Positions 46,757-55,032 of a stretch of 64,000 nucleotides of DNA are shown here, piece after piece. Source of the stretch: Alicyclobacillus fastidiosus (GTDB lineage Bacteria > Bacillota > Bacilli > Alicyclobacillales > Alicyclobacillaceae); assembly GCF_026651875.1 (NCBI RefSeq), contig NZ_CP104067.1, forward strand, positions 620,001-684,000. The letters are read 5' to 3'. How positions within the stretch are numbered: the first letter of the stretch is position 1; each line of letters starts with the position of its first letter. The notes beneath the pieces were generated by a model. That model was not told the origin of the DNA and made no database searches. It was given only the letters and a program-made list of their open reading frames with translations. The position numbers were made by a program, and so were the translations under genes.

Positions 46757-47407
46757 ATGGCCCAAGAAGAGCTTCTCAGTGAAGAGGAATGTTACGTACG
46801 ACTGCGAGATATGATTCGGCAGGGCGTGCTGATGCCTAACCAGCGACTTGTGGAGATGGAATTGGCGAGTTCTCTGCATGCGGGTCGTGCCACGGTTCGA
46901 ACGGCACTAGCACGGCTTGAGCAGGAGGGACTGGTTGAGCGGGAGCGATATCGTGGAGCGCGTGTCCGCCTGGTTTCGCAAGCGGAAGCGGTCGAAATCC
47001 TGGAGGTGCGCGCGGCGATCGAAGGCGTGGTGGCGAGACATGCCGCAATTCACGCGAGCGACGAAGACGTGGCGGAGCTCGAGCGCATCCTCTCTGGAAT
47101 GGAGCAACACATGTACGGCAACGACCTCCTCAAGTATTCGGAGGGAAATGCGAAGTTGCACCAGACGTTGATTCGAATGTCGCGACATACCACGGCTGCG
47201 AAGGTCCTCGACACGCTCAACTCGCAGAATGTGCGGTTTCAATTTCGCACGATATTGTCGCAAGGCCGCCCCGAACGGTCGTTTGCTGAACACGCGGCTA
47301 TCGTCGAGGCAGTTGTACAGCGAAACCCTGAAGCGGCGGAGCAAGCGATGAGATATCATCTGTCGAACGTGCTTCAAGCACTTCGTACTTTAGACGGGCC
47401 TATGTGA
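46757..47407 (+). CDS. GntR-family regulator with FCD domain (1)
   Basis: 216 residues from the ATG before AQEELLSEEE. The wHTH contains LASSLHAGRATVRTALARLEQEGLVERERYRGARV and the C-terminal FCD domain has EVRAAIEGVVARHAA and the metal/ligand helix HLSNVLQAL. FadR subfamily regulators respond to organic acids. It lies between the dioxygenase and the dehydrogenase. Its operator is unknown; the palindrome at 20973 is one candidate. Confidence 0.85.
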   Translation: MAQEELLSEEECYVRLRDMIRQGVLMPNQRLVEMELASSLHAGRATVRTALARLEQEGLVERERYRGARVRLVSQAEAVEILEVRAAIEGVVARHAAIHASDEDVAELERILSGMEQHMYGNDLLKYSEGNAKLHQTLIRMSRHTTAAKVLDTLNSQNVRFQFRTILSQGRPERSFAEHAAIVEAVVQRNPEAAEQAMRYHLSNVLQALRTLDGPM

Positions 47408-47580
47408 CTCAACTGGCAGGATCGCAAACGCGTACCTCGCCACACATGTAATTGTCAACAAAATGGTTGGTGATGGATATGGCTGATCACTCCCGGGCCA
47501 CGCAACTCGTTCTGGAATCGCGCACGCTTGCTCAAGCTTACGGCGAGCTATCCCGTTAGTTACATCTGGAGGTGTTCGAC

Positions 47581-48441
47581 GTGATCGTTGGATTCATTGG
47601 TTTTGGCGAGGCCGCATTCGCCATTGCTTCGGGCTTGCGCGAAGCAGGGGTAGAGCAGATGATCGCCTACGATGCATTTCGAAGCGAACAAGTCGTACGT
47701 CGTGCTAAACAAATTGGTGTCGAATTGCAGGATAAAATCCAGAGCATCGGGGAACGGGCAAGCCTCATCTTTTCGCTCGTCACTTCGTCCTCGGCGCATG
47801 AGGTAGCCGAGGAAGTCGTCCCGTTTATCCAACAAGGTGCAGTATATGCAGACTTAAACTCGTGTTCGCCGAAGGCAAAGCGGGGGATAGGAGATTTATT
47901 TTCCGAAACAGGTGCTCTATTCACCTGCGTCGCAGTCATGTCTGCCGTGCCCCCACTCAAGCACAGAGTCCCGATGCTCGCCGATGGTCCCGGAGCGCCC
48001 CAATTAAAACGGCAAATGGAGGCATACGGAATGCAGATTGAGGTCGTCGACGGGCCCATTGGATCCGCCGCCGTTAAGATGTGCCGAAGTGTGATTGTCA
48101 AAGGGATGGAGGCGCTATTCTTGGAGGCACTCCTCGCTGCTGATTCCGCCGGGGTCGTAGAGCGGGTGCTCGCGTCCGCGGACGCCTCGTTTGGCCACAT
48201 GACCCTATCCGAACTAGCGAATTATTTGGTCGTTCGCAATCTACAGCACGGGCACCGCAGAGCGCACGAACTGGCGGAGGCTGCAGAAACCGTGGCGGAA
48301 CTAGGGTATGAACCGCTAGTCACGCGCGGTGCAGCACAACGACTGGCATGGTCTGCATCCAAACTACCCACTGGCGGTCAAGAACAGCGCGCGACGTCTT
48401 TCTGGGAAGTGTTGGAGGTCCTTAAACAGGATCCAGCATAA
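47581..48441 (+). CDS. NAD-dependent beta-hydroxyacid dehydrogenase-like, DUF1932 C-terminus
   Basis: 286 residues from GTG after GGAGGTG. GFIGFGEAAFAIASGL is the 6PGDH-type Rossmann start; DLNSCSPKAKRGIGDL and SAVPPLKHRVPML follow. The C-terminal half (SAAVKMCRSVIVKGMEALFLEAL) matches the DUF1932 domain, whose Lys (VKMCRS) is in the position of the beta-HADH catalytic Lys. Known relatives include sugar-acid dehydrogenases and L-threonate dehydrogenases. It ends before a long terminator. Confidence 0.82.
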   Translation: MIVGFIGFGEAAFAIASGLREAGVEQMIAYDAFRSEQVVRRAKQIGVELQDKIQSIGERASLIFSLVTSSSAHEVAEEVVPFIQQGAVYADLNSCSPKAKRGIGDLFSETGALFTCVAVMSAVPPLKHRVPMLADGPGAPQLKRQMEAYGMQIEVVDGPIGSAAVKMCRSVIVKGMEALFLEALLAADSAGVVERVLASADASFGHMTLSELANYLVVRNLQHGHRRAHELAEAAETVAELGYEPLVTRGAAQRLAWSASKLPTGGQEQRATSFWEVLEVLKQDPA

Positions 48442-48523
48442 ACAAATCACTGTGCTCCCCACCGCGCAAGCGGTCTACATTCGACTCGAGCGACGCGGGA
48501 GTGGTCCTTTCGTCTGAGACGTG

Positions 48524-48584
48524 GTAGGGTACTTCTCCCAGGGGTGCAGGTCGTCGCACCCTGAGGGGGAGTACCCTACTTTGT
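48524..48584 (+). terminator. Long terminator after the DUF1932 dehydrogenase
   Basis: GTAGGGTACT pairs with AGTACCCTAC, extended by AGGGGTGC/GCACCCT inside the loop; a T-rich tract (TTTGTC) follows. The stem is long and partly mismatched. Confidence 0.7.
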
Positions 48585-48682
48585 CTGCTCAGACGTTCAA
48601 CGCAATAGGAGAGACTAGCCATCGCACAACATCCGACCATCTTGACAGAAAATTCTTGTGGTTTTAAGCTCAAAGTCAAACA

Positions 48683-48700
48683 TGTGAAATGTTACATGTC
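48683..48700 (+). promoter_or_regulatory. GntR-type operator, copy 1
   Basis: TGTGAAATGTTACATGTC agrees with the site before the gntR gene at 52121 (on the other strand) in 15 of 18 positions. The three differences are all A/G transitions. Located 15 bp before the truncated Ldh2 gene. Presumably bound by the GntR protein at 51399. Confidence 0.6.
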
Positions 48701-48714
48701 AGGTAGACGGGTTT

Positions 48715-48933
48715 TTGCATATCGGTTACACGGGGGCTACGTTCGATCCGGTCGACGAAGTAAAAGTTCGGGGTTTTAACGCGGAATTTTTCTTACAGAC
48801 AGTGGATCAGATGATTGAAGAAATTCACCAAGTTCCGCCCGCTGCGGGGGGTGACCGCGTCTTGGTGCCAGGTGAGCCGGAGCAGCAAAGGGAAGAGCGT
48901 TATTTAGAAGACGGGTTGCTGCATGTTCATTAA
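48715..48933 (+). pseudogene. Ldh2-family (malate/ureidoglycolate-type) dehydrogenase, C-terminal scrap
   Basis: 72 codons; the middle is family C-terminal sequence: FDPVDEVKVR, TVDQMIEEIHQVPPAAGGDR and VLVPGEPEQQREERYLEDG. Ldh2 members are about 350 residues; all catalytic and NAD parts are gone. The frame starts near a GntR operator and ends inside the next gene fragment, so a deletion fused a promoter to the tail. Confidence 0.72.
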
Positions 48934-49231
48934 CAGCGCCACGTCAGCTCGGATTATCCTCATTGTCTGGGGGATTTTTAGAAACTCTCCGTACGCCGTA
49001 TTGTACGCGATGTTGGTTGACTCCTCGCCGAGGTCGTCCGGGGCTAGCCTCGGCTTGCTGGTTGGTGTAGGGCTGGGGTTGTCGGGCGCGCTCGTCACGC
49101 CGGTCGCCGGCTACTTTATTCAGTATTTTGGTTGGAACTGGGATTCTATCATGCTCGCAGGTGTCTGTTTATTGACCTTTATCCCTATGTCCTTGATGCG
49201 AGAGACGGCTGGAGAAAAGGCTCAAGTGTAA
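48923..49231 (+). pseudogene. MFS transporter, C-terminal scrap
   Basis: About 103 codons with helices VWGIFRNSPYAVLYAMLVDSS, LGLLVGVGLGLSGALVTPVAGYF and WDSIMLAGVCLLTFIPMSL, the last three or so helices of a major facilitator. It starts directly after the Ldh2 scrap in another frame with no ribosome site. Likely the sugar-acid exporter/importer of this locus lost its first ten helices in the same deletion. Confidence 0.7.
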
Positions 49232-49267
49232 CGATTGCCCCATCCGAGCTGAGGGAGATGAGTCGCT

Positions 49268-50155
49268 GTGAAAGCAGAGTTGGATCTTGTGACAGAGGTA
49301 CGGTCTGAATTGGGGGAAGGACCGAGTTGGGACGCCGCGCACAATCGATTGTATTGGGTAGATATCACGGGGAAGAACGTACATGTTTATCACCCCAATG
49401 ACAAATCTGTGCGCTCCATTCCTACAGGTCAATACACCGGTTGTGCCGTTCCACGCAAGCGCGGTGGACTTGTGTGTGCACTGCAACGGGGGTTCTTTTC
49501 CCTCGATGTAGAGAGCGGCGATCTTTCACCCATTGCATCCCCCGCAGACGGCCATCACGATTTGGCGGTCAACCGTTTCAACGACGGCAAATGTGACACA
49601 TATGGTCGATTTTGGGCTGGGACGACGTCGTTTGATGAGGCGCCACGAAAAGGCCGACTGTTTTGCCTGGACACCAATCATCACGTCATTCTTGTTCGAT
49701 CCCATGTAACCGTTTCAAACGGGATGGGATGGAGTCCGGACAACCGGGTCATGTATTACATTGACTCTCCCACCAAACGCGTTCTCGCGTTTGATTTTGA
49801 CCTGGAGTCCGGCGCCATCGGGAATGAGCGTGTCGCGGTGGATTTCGCACACCAAATGGGCAATCCAGACGGCATGGCCGTCGACGTCGAGGGAATGCTT
49901 TGGATTGCTCATTGGGACGGCTATCAGATTTCGCGGTGGAATCCAGTGACAGGTGAACGAATCCAAAGCATCCCCCTACCTGTCGCCCGGGTGACGTCGT
50001 GTGTCTTTGGCGGAGAAGGACTGAATGAACTGTACATCACATCGGCGCAGTACGGGTTGGAACCACAGCAATTGGATGAACAGCCTTTGGCGGGAAGGTT
50101 GTTTCACCTGCGTACCGACACGATGGGCTTGCCGACTTACGCGTATCGCGGTTGA
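49268..50155 (+). CDS. SMP-30/gluconolactonase-type lactonase
   Basis: 295 residues from GTG. Six-bladed propeller with metal ligands: Glu in SELGEGPSWD, Asn in AVNRFNDGKCD, Asn in VSNGMGWS and Asp in MGNPDGMAV. Family hydrolyses aldonolactones such as gluconolactone or arabinolactone. Its position just before uxuA makes a sugar-lactone step in the same pathway likely. 37 bp after the MFS scrap. Confidence 0.9.
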   Translation: MKAELDLVTEVRSELGEGPSWDAAHNRLYWVDITGKNVHVYHPNDKSVRSIPTGQYTGCAVPRKRGGLVCALQRGFFSLDVESGDLSPIASPADGHHDLAVNRFNDGKCDTYGRFWAGTTSFDEAPRKGRLFCLDTNHHVILVRSHVTVSNGMGWSPDNRVMYYIDSPTKRVLAFDFDLESGAIGNERVAVDFAHQMGNPDGMAVDVEGMLWIAHWDGYQISRWNPVTGERIQSIPLPVARVTSCVFGGEGLNELYITSAQYGLEPQQLDEQPLAGRLFHLRTDTMGLPTYAYRG

Positions 50156-50259
50156 GGTGTGATTCGAGGTACGCTTTTATCGCTTAACCCCCGCCGATAT
50201 CGATGCACCGTACGGACGGCCAGAAATTCGGACTAGTGATGAAAGGGAAGGTGGGGACA

Positions 50260-51366
50260 ATGAAGCTCACGTTTCGTTGGTACGGCGATGAAGATCCCGT
50301 CAAACTTGAGTACATTCGTCAAATTCCTGGGATGAAAGGAATCGTCTCAGCCATTTACGACATTCCGGTAGGTGAGACGTGGCCGTTAGAAGCCATTTGG
50401 TCACTAAAGGAGAAGATTCACAAAGCTGGACTGGAGTTATCTGTGATTGAGAGCGTCCCCGTCCACGAGGATATCAAACTTGGCTTGCCCACTCGGGATC
50501 AATATATCAGCAACTACCAACAAACGTTGCGAAATTTAGCTGAGGCCGGCGTTCAAACCGTGTGTTACAACTTCATGCCCGTGTTTGACTGGACCAGGTC
50601 GGCCTTGAACTTTCGACTCGAAGACCAGTCCACGACACTGATTTACGATCACGACGTGGTACAGGCCATGAACCCACTGAAGGGGGAGCTCAAACTGCCG
50701 GGGTGGGATACGAGCTATGAGGACGAGACTCTATCGGAGCTTGTCAATCAGTACGGACAAATATCTGAAGAACACCTTTGGCAGCACCTCGATTACTTCA
50801 TTCAAGCGATTATCCCAGTCGCAGAAGACGTCGGAGTAAAGATGGCCATTCACCCGGATGATCCACCGTGGTCCATTTTTGGGTTGCCTCGGATTATCAC
50901 CAATCGCGAGAATCTAGAGCGATTCCTCCGCCTTTACGACAGTCCGTACAACGGTCTCTGTTTTTGTACTGGATCGCTTGGGGCTAGCAAAGAGAACGAT
51001 ATTCCGGCAATGCTCCGCCACTTTGGGGGGGTGGGGCGAGTGAACTTCGTGCACGCCCGCAATGTGAAGATCACGGGCGACAAATCGTTCCGCGAGGTAG
51101 CGCATTTGTCCGAAGAAGGGTCTATCGATATGTACGAGGTGATGAATGCACTGTACGAGTTTGGTTTCGATGGGCCGCTTCGACCGGATCACGGTCGAAT
51201 GATTTGGGGGGAGACGGGGCGTCCAGGCTACGGACTCTATGATCGGGCCCTGGGGGCTGTTTATCTAAACGGGTTGTATGAGGGAATTGCGAAAAGCTAT
51301 CGTGAGCCATCCGTTCAGCACAAGTACAACGCCATGGTTGGGAATGAAAGAGGTCAGGAGAGATGA
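50260..51366 (+). CDS. uxuA: Mannonate dehydratase
   Basis: 368 residues. Matches UxuA: LTFRWYGDEDPVKLEYIRQIPGM at the start, IESVPVHEDIKLG, and metal site motifs KMAIHPDDPPW, LCFCTGSLG (Cys ligand), NFVHARNVK and RPDHGRMIWGE. Mn/Fe-dependent dehydration of D-mannonate to KDG. Start at the ATG after GGTGGGG rather than upstream. The fragmentary uxaC and the SDR at 27748 would be upstream pathway steps. Confidence 0.94.
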   Translation: MKLTFRWYGDEDPVKLEYIRQIPGMKGIVSAIYDIPVGETWPLEAIWSLKEKIHKAGLELSVIESVPVHEDIKLGLPTRDQYISNYQQTLRNLAEAGVQTVCYNFMPVFDWTRSALNFRLEDQSTTLIYDHDVVQAMNPLKGELKLPGWDTSYEDETLSELVNQYGQISEEHLWQHLDYFIQAIIPVAEDVGVKMAIHPDDPPWSIFGLPRIITNRENLERFLRLYDSPYNGLCFCTGSLGASKENDIPAMLRHFGGVGRVNFVHARNVKITGDKSFREVAHLSEEGSIDMYEVMNALYEFGFDGPLRPDHGRMIWGETGRPGYGLYDRALGAVYLNGLYEGIAKSYREPSVQHKYNAMVGNERGQER

Positions 51367-51398
51367 TCTGACGGGTGCGCGTAGAGGGATGGGGCGAG

Positions 51399-52088
51399 TC
51401 ATCGCTCTGTCCCATCCGTAGAAGGGAACACTTGGCTCCACCGCTCGGCGGCTTCTTCCTGGATGCTTCGAATGTGTTGCTCAAGTGCGGTGAGAAGCGC
51501 GGGTAGATTCTTGTGCTGCAGCGCTTCATACATCCGTTTGTGATCATCGTGGCGCCGGATGCTACTTTCATAGGAATAATGATAGACCACGCGTGCGAGC
51601 GCCACAGGGGCATTTAACGAGTCGTACAATTTTAGACAGCGACTGTTGCCCGCGTACTGCACGAGCAGCCGGTGAAATGTAATGTCGTATTCAGCGTATT
51701 GTTCAAATGGGAACGGCTTTTGTTCAACCAAGGAGTCCATCTGAACCAGCGCGTGATGCCAGTTCTCTAGATCCCTGTCGGAAATAGCGGCCATTGCCTT
51801 GCTGGCCGCCCACGATTCAACCATCAAACGGACATCAAGCAGTTCAATAAAGTCTTCGCGTTTCAGTTGAGTTACGTATGTACCCTTTCTGGGCAATATC
51901 TCAATCAGACCGTCGTGGACGAGTTGGGTAATCGCATCCTTCACTGGAGAACGGCTCACCTTAAAGTCGGAGGCCAGTGCGTTGATATCTAACTTGGTGC
52001 CTGGAGCAAACTTTCCACCGATGATTTCCTTGCGCAAGACCTGATAAACTTGATCCGTAAGAATTGACGTTTCAATTAAACGGTCCAA
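51399..52088 (-). CDS. GntR-family regulator with FCD domain (2)
   Basis: 229 residues. The wHTH (LASDFKVSRSPVKDAITQLVHDGLIEILPRKGTYV, residues about 35-72) and FCD domain (VRLMVESWAASKAMAA, FHRLLVQYAGN, EALQHKNLPALLTALEQHI) are clear. It is convergent with uxuA and likely represses the locus in the absence of a pathway intermediate. Its own promoter carries the 18-bp site at 52121-52138, shared with the ldh2-stub promoter. Confidence 0.88.
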   Translation of the reverse strand: MDRLIETSILTDQVYQVLRKEIIGGKFAPGTKLDINALASDFKVSRSPVKDAITQLVHDGLIEILPRKGTYVTQLKREDFIELLDVRLMVESWAASKAMAAISDRDLENWHHALVQMDSLVEQKPFPFEQYAEYDITFHRLLVQYAGNSRCLKLYDSLNAPVALARVVYHYSYESSIRRHDDHKRMYEALQHKNLPALLTALEQHIRSIQEEAAERWSQVFPSTDGTER

Positions 52089-52120
52089 TCAAGACGACGT
52101 CCTTTCATTGAACCTCTCGA

Positions 52121-52138
52121 GATATGTAATATTTCATA
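52121..52138 (-). promoter_or_regulatory. GntR-type operator, copy 2
   Basis: Minus strand reads TATGAAATATTACATATC, an almost perfect palindrome (ATATG-AATATT-CATAT). Same consensus TRTGAAATRTTACATRTC as the site at 48683. It lies 33 bp upstream of the gntR start, implying autoregulation. Confidence 0.65.
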
Positions 52139-52316
52139 TTTCACGCGAATTATAGATGACAGTGATGGAACCGTCAACGTTTACGCGCCTTCCTGTATGG
52201 TTCACAGGCGCTTGTTCGGCGTGCCCCCTCCCGATACATGTCGTAGGGGGTTTTGTTTATTGTTTCGGAAGGCGTAATATTACACCGGTAAGCAAGCAAA
52301 AGGAGTTGGTTTTACC

Positions 52317-53228
52317 TTGGAAGGAATGTCTCGAACGCGAACGGTTCTACTGATTTCTTTTCTTGTTGTGATGTGGGGCGTCAATTGGCCCTTGACAAAA
52401 ATCGCCCTTGTATATACTCCTCCAATCCTATTCGCGGGGATCAGAACGGTATTAGGGGGTCTTCTTTTACTCATCGTCGCAATCCCCAGATTCAAGCTGT
52501 TGCGCTTTAAACAGACATGGCATATCTATTTGATTTCTTGCTTGTTTAACATCGTACTGTACTACGGGTTGCAAACTGTGGGACTGAAATACTTGCCCGC
52601 GGGGTTGTTCTCCGTCATCGTCTTCCTTCAGCCGGTGTTGCTCGGGGTCTTGTCTTGGGCATGGCTGGGAGAATCCATGTACGGGCTCAAAATCGTTGGA
52701 CTAATCCTAGGTTTTGCAGGGGTGGCCGTGATCAGCGCAGGCAGTTTATCCGGTCACCTCTCTGTCGTCGGCGTGATCCTTGCGCTGTGCAGTGCTGTCG
52801 CCTGGGCACTGGGGACTGCGTATGTGAAAAAGACGAGTGGGAGAGTGGACTCCATCTGGTTGGTCACGGTTCAGTTGATCATTGGGGGACTAGTCATGAC
52901 TGGACTCGGAACCGGCTTGGAGAGTTGGTCGAGTATCGTCTGGAATGTACCGTTCATCGCAACGCTGATATTTATTTCGGTATTCGTCATTGCGGCGGGC
53001 TGGTTAGTCTTCTTTATTCTCATTGGCTCTGGAGAGGCAAGTAAAGTTGCTTCTTACACATTCCTCATTCCGCTCATTTCCATTGTAACCGGAACGGTGT
53101 TCTTGCACGAGCCGTTTACGTTGTACCTATTGGCCGGACTGGTGCTCATTGTGGTGAGTATCTACTTCGTAAATCGGCCAAGAAAGATATCTACCCCGCC
53201 GAACTCGTGTGTTGAGTCAGTGCGATAA
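52317..53228 (+). CDS. EamA/DMT-family exporter
   Basis: 303 residues, about ten helices, two EamA repeats: FLVVMWGVNWPLTKIALVYTPP at the start and later AWALGTAYVKKTSGRVDSIW. LIPLISIVTGTVFLHEP at the end is the family end motif. TTG start at 52317 follows AAAAGGAG; ATG at 52326 is possible. Metabolite exporter of unknown specificity; isolated gene. Confidence 0.87.
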   Translation: MEGMSRTRTVLLISFLVVMWGVNWPLTKIALVYTPPILFAGIRTVLGGLLLLIVAIPRFKLLRFKQTWHIYLISCLFNIVLYYGLQTVGLKYLPAGLFSVIVFLQPVLLGVLSWAWLGESMYGLKIVGLILGFAGVAVISAGSLSGHLSVVGVILALCSAVAWALGTAYVKKTSGRVDSIWLVTVQLIIGGLVMTGLGTGLESWSSIVWNVPFIATLIFISVFVIAAGWLVFFILIGSGEASKVASYTFLIPLISIVTGTVFLHEPFTLYLLAGLVLIVVSIYFVNRPRKISTPPNSCVESVR

Positions 53229-53244
53229 CAAGTGAAATAGAATT

Positions 53245-53284
53245 GGGGGCAAAGCGACCGCGGTCGTTTGCCCCCATTTTTTTG
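53245..53284 (+). terminator. Terminator after EamA gene
   Basis: GGGGGCAAACGACC-type arms (GGGGGCAAAGCGACC / GGTCGTTTGCCCCC) with a GC loop and T7 run. Convergent with the permease gene. Confidence 0.85.
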
Positions 53285-53304
53285 TGACCTGTGTGGAGTT
53301 TCGT

Positions 53305-54672
53305 TTACGAAGCGGAGTGGATTTCTTGGTTCTGTTCGGCGTAGTTCTGTGTGCTGGCGCGTTTGTGGTTCATGTACAGATAAAATGGAATTCCGGCGAG
53401 CAACAGGAGAAACCCGTACATGACTGTTTGGGCACCAGCACCGTAAATGGCCCACCCTGCGTAAATAAATCCGAGCAACGGAACAAATGCGACTTTAATG
53501 AATTTCAGCACGTTCACTTTCTTCTCCACTTTTTTCATCAGCATGATTTCCGATGCTGCAGTCATCGCGTAGACCGGTAAGTAGGACAGCGTTGCAAGCA
53601 ACGTCACGAAGTTGAACGCGGCATTAAAGCCTTTTGTGTAGTTCATAAACAGAAGAATATTGGCCAACACAGAGCCGATAATCAACGCCATATAGGGCGT
53701 TTGGAATTTGGGGTGAACCTTTGCGAAAGCACTTGGGAAAACACCATCTTCTCCGGCCGCAAACGCGATACGAGCGGTGGAGAGGAGCCAGCCGACCGTC
53801 GTACCCAGGATGCTGATGATGGCGGCGACGGTGATGATGGACCCAATGCCACTTCCGAGGAATTCACTGAGAATATCGGAAATCGGTGCAGAGCTCTTGG
53901 CTAAGTGGGTTGGGTCCATGGCCCCCATTGCAAAGACGTTGATGGCCATGTACATCACCGTGGCGATGGATATCCCGATAATTGTACTGCGGCGAATATT
54001 TTTCTCCGGGTTACGAATTTCCCCTGCGGCTACTGTGGCACTTTCCAAACCGATAAACGCCCAGAGTGTCGAAGAGGCGGCTACTGATATCGTATTCGCC
54101 CCCCGTCCGCTCGGAAACAAAGGCGTGAGATGACCGGCTTGAAAGTGAATCGCAGCAACCAGAATAAACACGAGAAACAGGAGGATTTCAAAGATGGTAA
54201 TCGCCGTCTGGATCTTCCCAGCGAGCCTGACCCCCATGATGTTGATCCCGGTGAAGATCCACAAGATGGCACTCGTAAATACAAATCCGATCACGTGGTT
54301 GTTCGCGATCGGTGGAATTAGATTTCCTGCATAGCTTGCTATAGCGATGATCACCGCAACGTTTCCAATCCACGAACCGTTCCAGTAGAGCCACGCGTTT
54401 AGAAATCCAGTGAAGTCGCCGAATGCCCGTCTCGAGAACTCATATGGCCCACCTGTTCGCGGGTACTTCGATCCGAGCTTAGCGAACGATAAAGCCAAGA
54501 AGATAGAGCCGATACCCGTGAGTACCCAGGCCAGGATAATCGCTCCAGGGCCGGACTTTTGAGAGAGTGTCGCCGGGAGCATAAATATCCCAGATCCCAT
54601 CATATTTCCGGTAACCAGTGCGGTTGCAATCAGCAATCCAATTCCTTTTTTCAATTGCTTTTGTTCGACCAA
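53305..54672 (-). CDS. APC-family amino acid permease/antiporter
   Basis: 455 residues, 12 helices. TTG start at 54672 after GGAGGAG. APC signature at the N-terminus (ATALVTGNMMGSGIFMLPATL) and GGPYEFSRRAFGDFTGFLNAW, WAFIGLESATVAAGEIRNPEKNI (helix 6-7 family motif). It resembles basic amino acid/polyamine antiporters (ArcD/CadB/AdiC branch). Single gene. Confidence 0.9.
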   Translation of the reverse strand: MVEQKQLKKGIGLLIATALVTGNMMGSGIFMLPATLSQKSGPGAIILAWVLTGIGSIFLALSFAKLGSKYPRTGGPYEFSRRAFGDFTGFLNAWLYWNGSWIGNVAVIIAIASYAGNLIPPIANNHVIGFVFTSAILWIFTGINIMGVRLAGKIQTAITIFEILLFLVFILVAAIHFQAGHLTPLFPSGRGANTISVAASSTLWAFIGLESATVAAGEIRNPEKNIRRSTIIGISIATVMYMAINVFAMGAMDPTHLAKSSAPISDILSEFLGSGIGSIITVAAIISILGTTVGWLLSTARIAFAAGEDGVFPSAFAKVHPKFQTPYMALIIGSVLANILLFMNYTKGFNAAFNFVTLLATLSYLPVYAMTAASEIMLMKKVEKKVNVLKFIKVAFVPLLGFIYAGWAIYGAGAQTVMYGFLLLLAGIPFYLYMNHKRASTQNYAEQNQEIHSAS

Positions 54673-55032
54673 CAGAATCTCCTCCAACCGTATATCTATG
54701 CGCTTGGTGATGTATTGCACAATCCCTAAAAGGCTGAGCAATAAACGGGAATTATGTGTTTACTAGATTTTCTTTTGACTGAGTAATTATGCATTCAAAC
54801 ACAAATCCCAGTCAAATGTTACTTTATTCCGGCGGTGTGATAAAGCATTTTCTTTGGGACGGGGCTTTCTACCGTCGGCGGGGATAGGTGCCTGCGCTCT
54901 CAAGGATAAAGTCCACCCTCGTAAGATTGGACCCGAACTACACAGTAAGCGCTTGATTCCACTTTTGTAATGAATTTTAATCCATAAATGGGGCACTTTA
55001 TTGGCGATGACACGGTTGATGGGTGTGTGGTT
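54673..55032. other. Intergenic region before the ger operon
   Basis: No gene is seen. It holds the promoter of the permease (minus) and presumably a forespore promoter for the gerA-type operon. I could not identify a convincing sigma-G -35/-10 pair. Confidence 0.3.
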
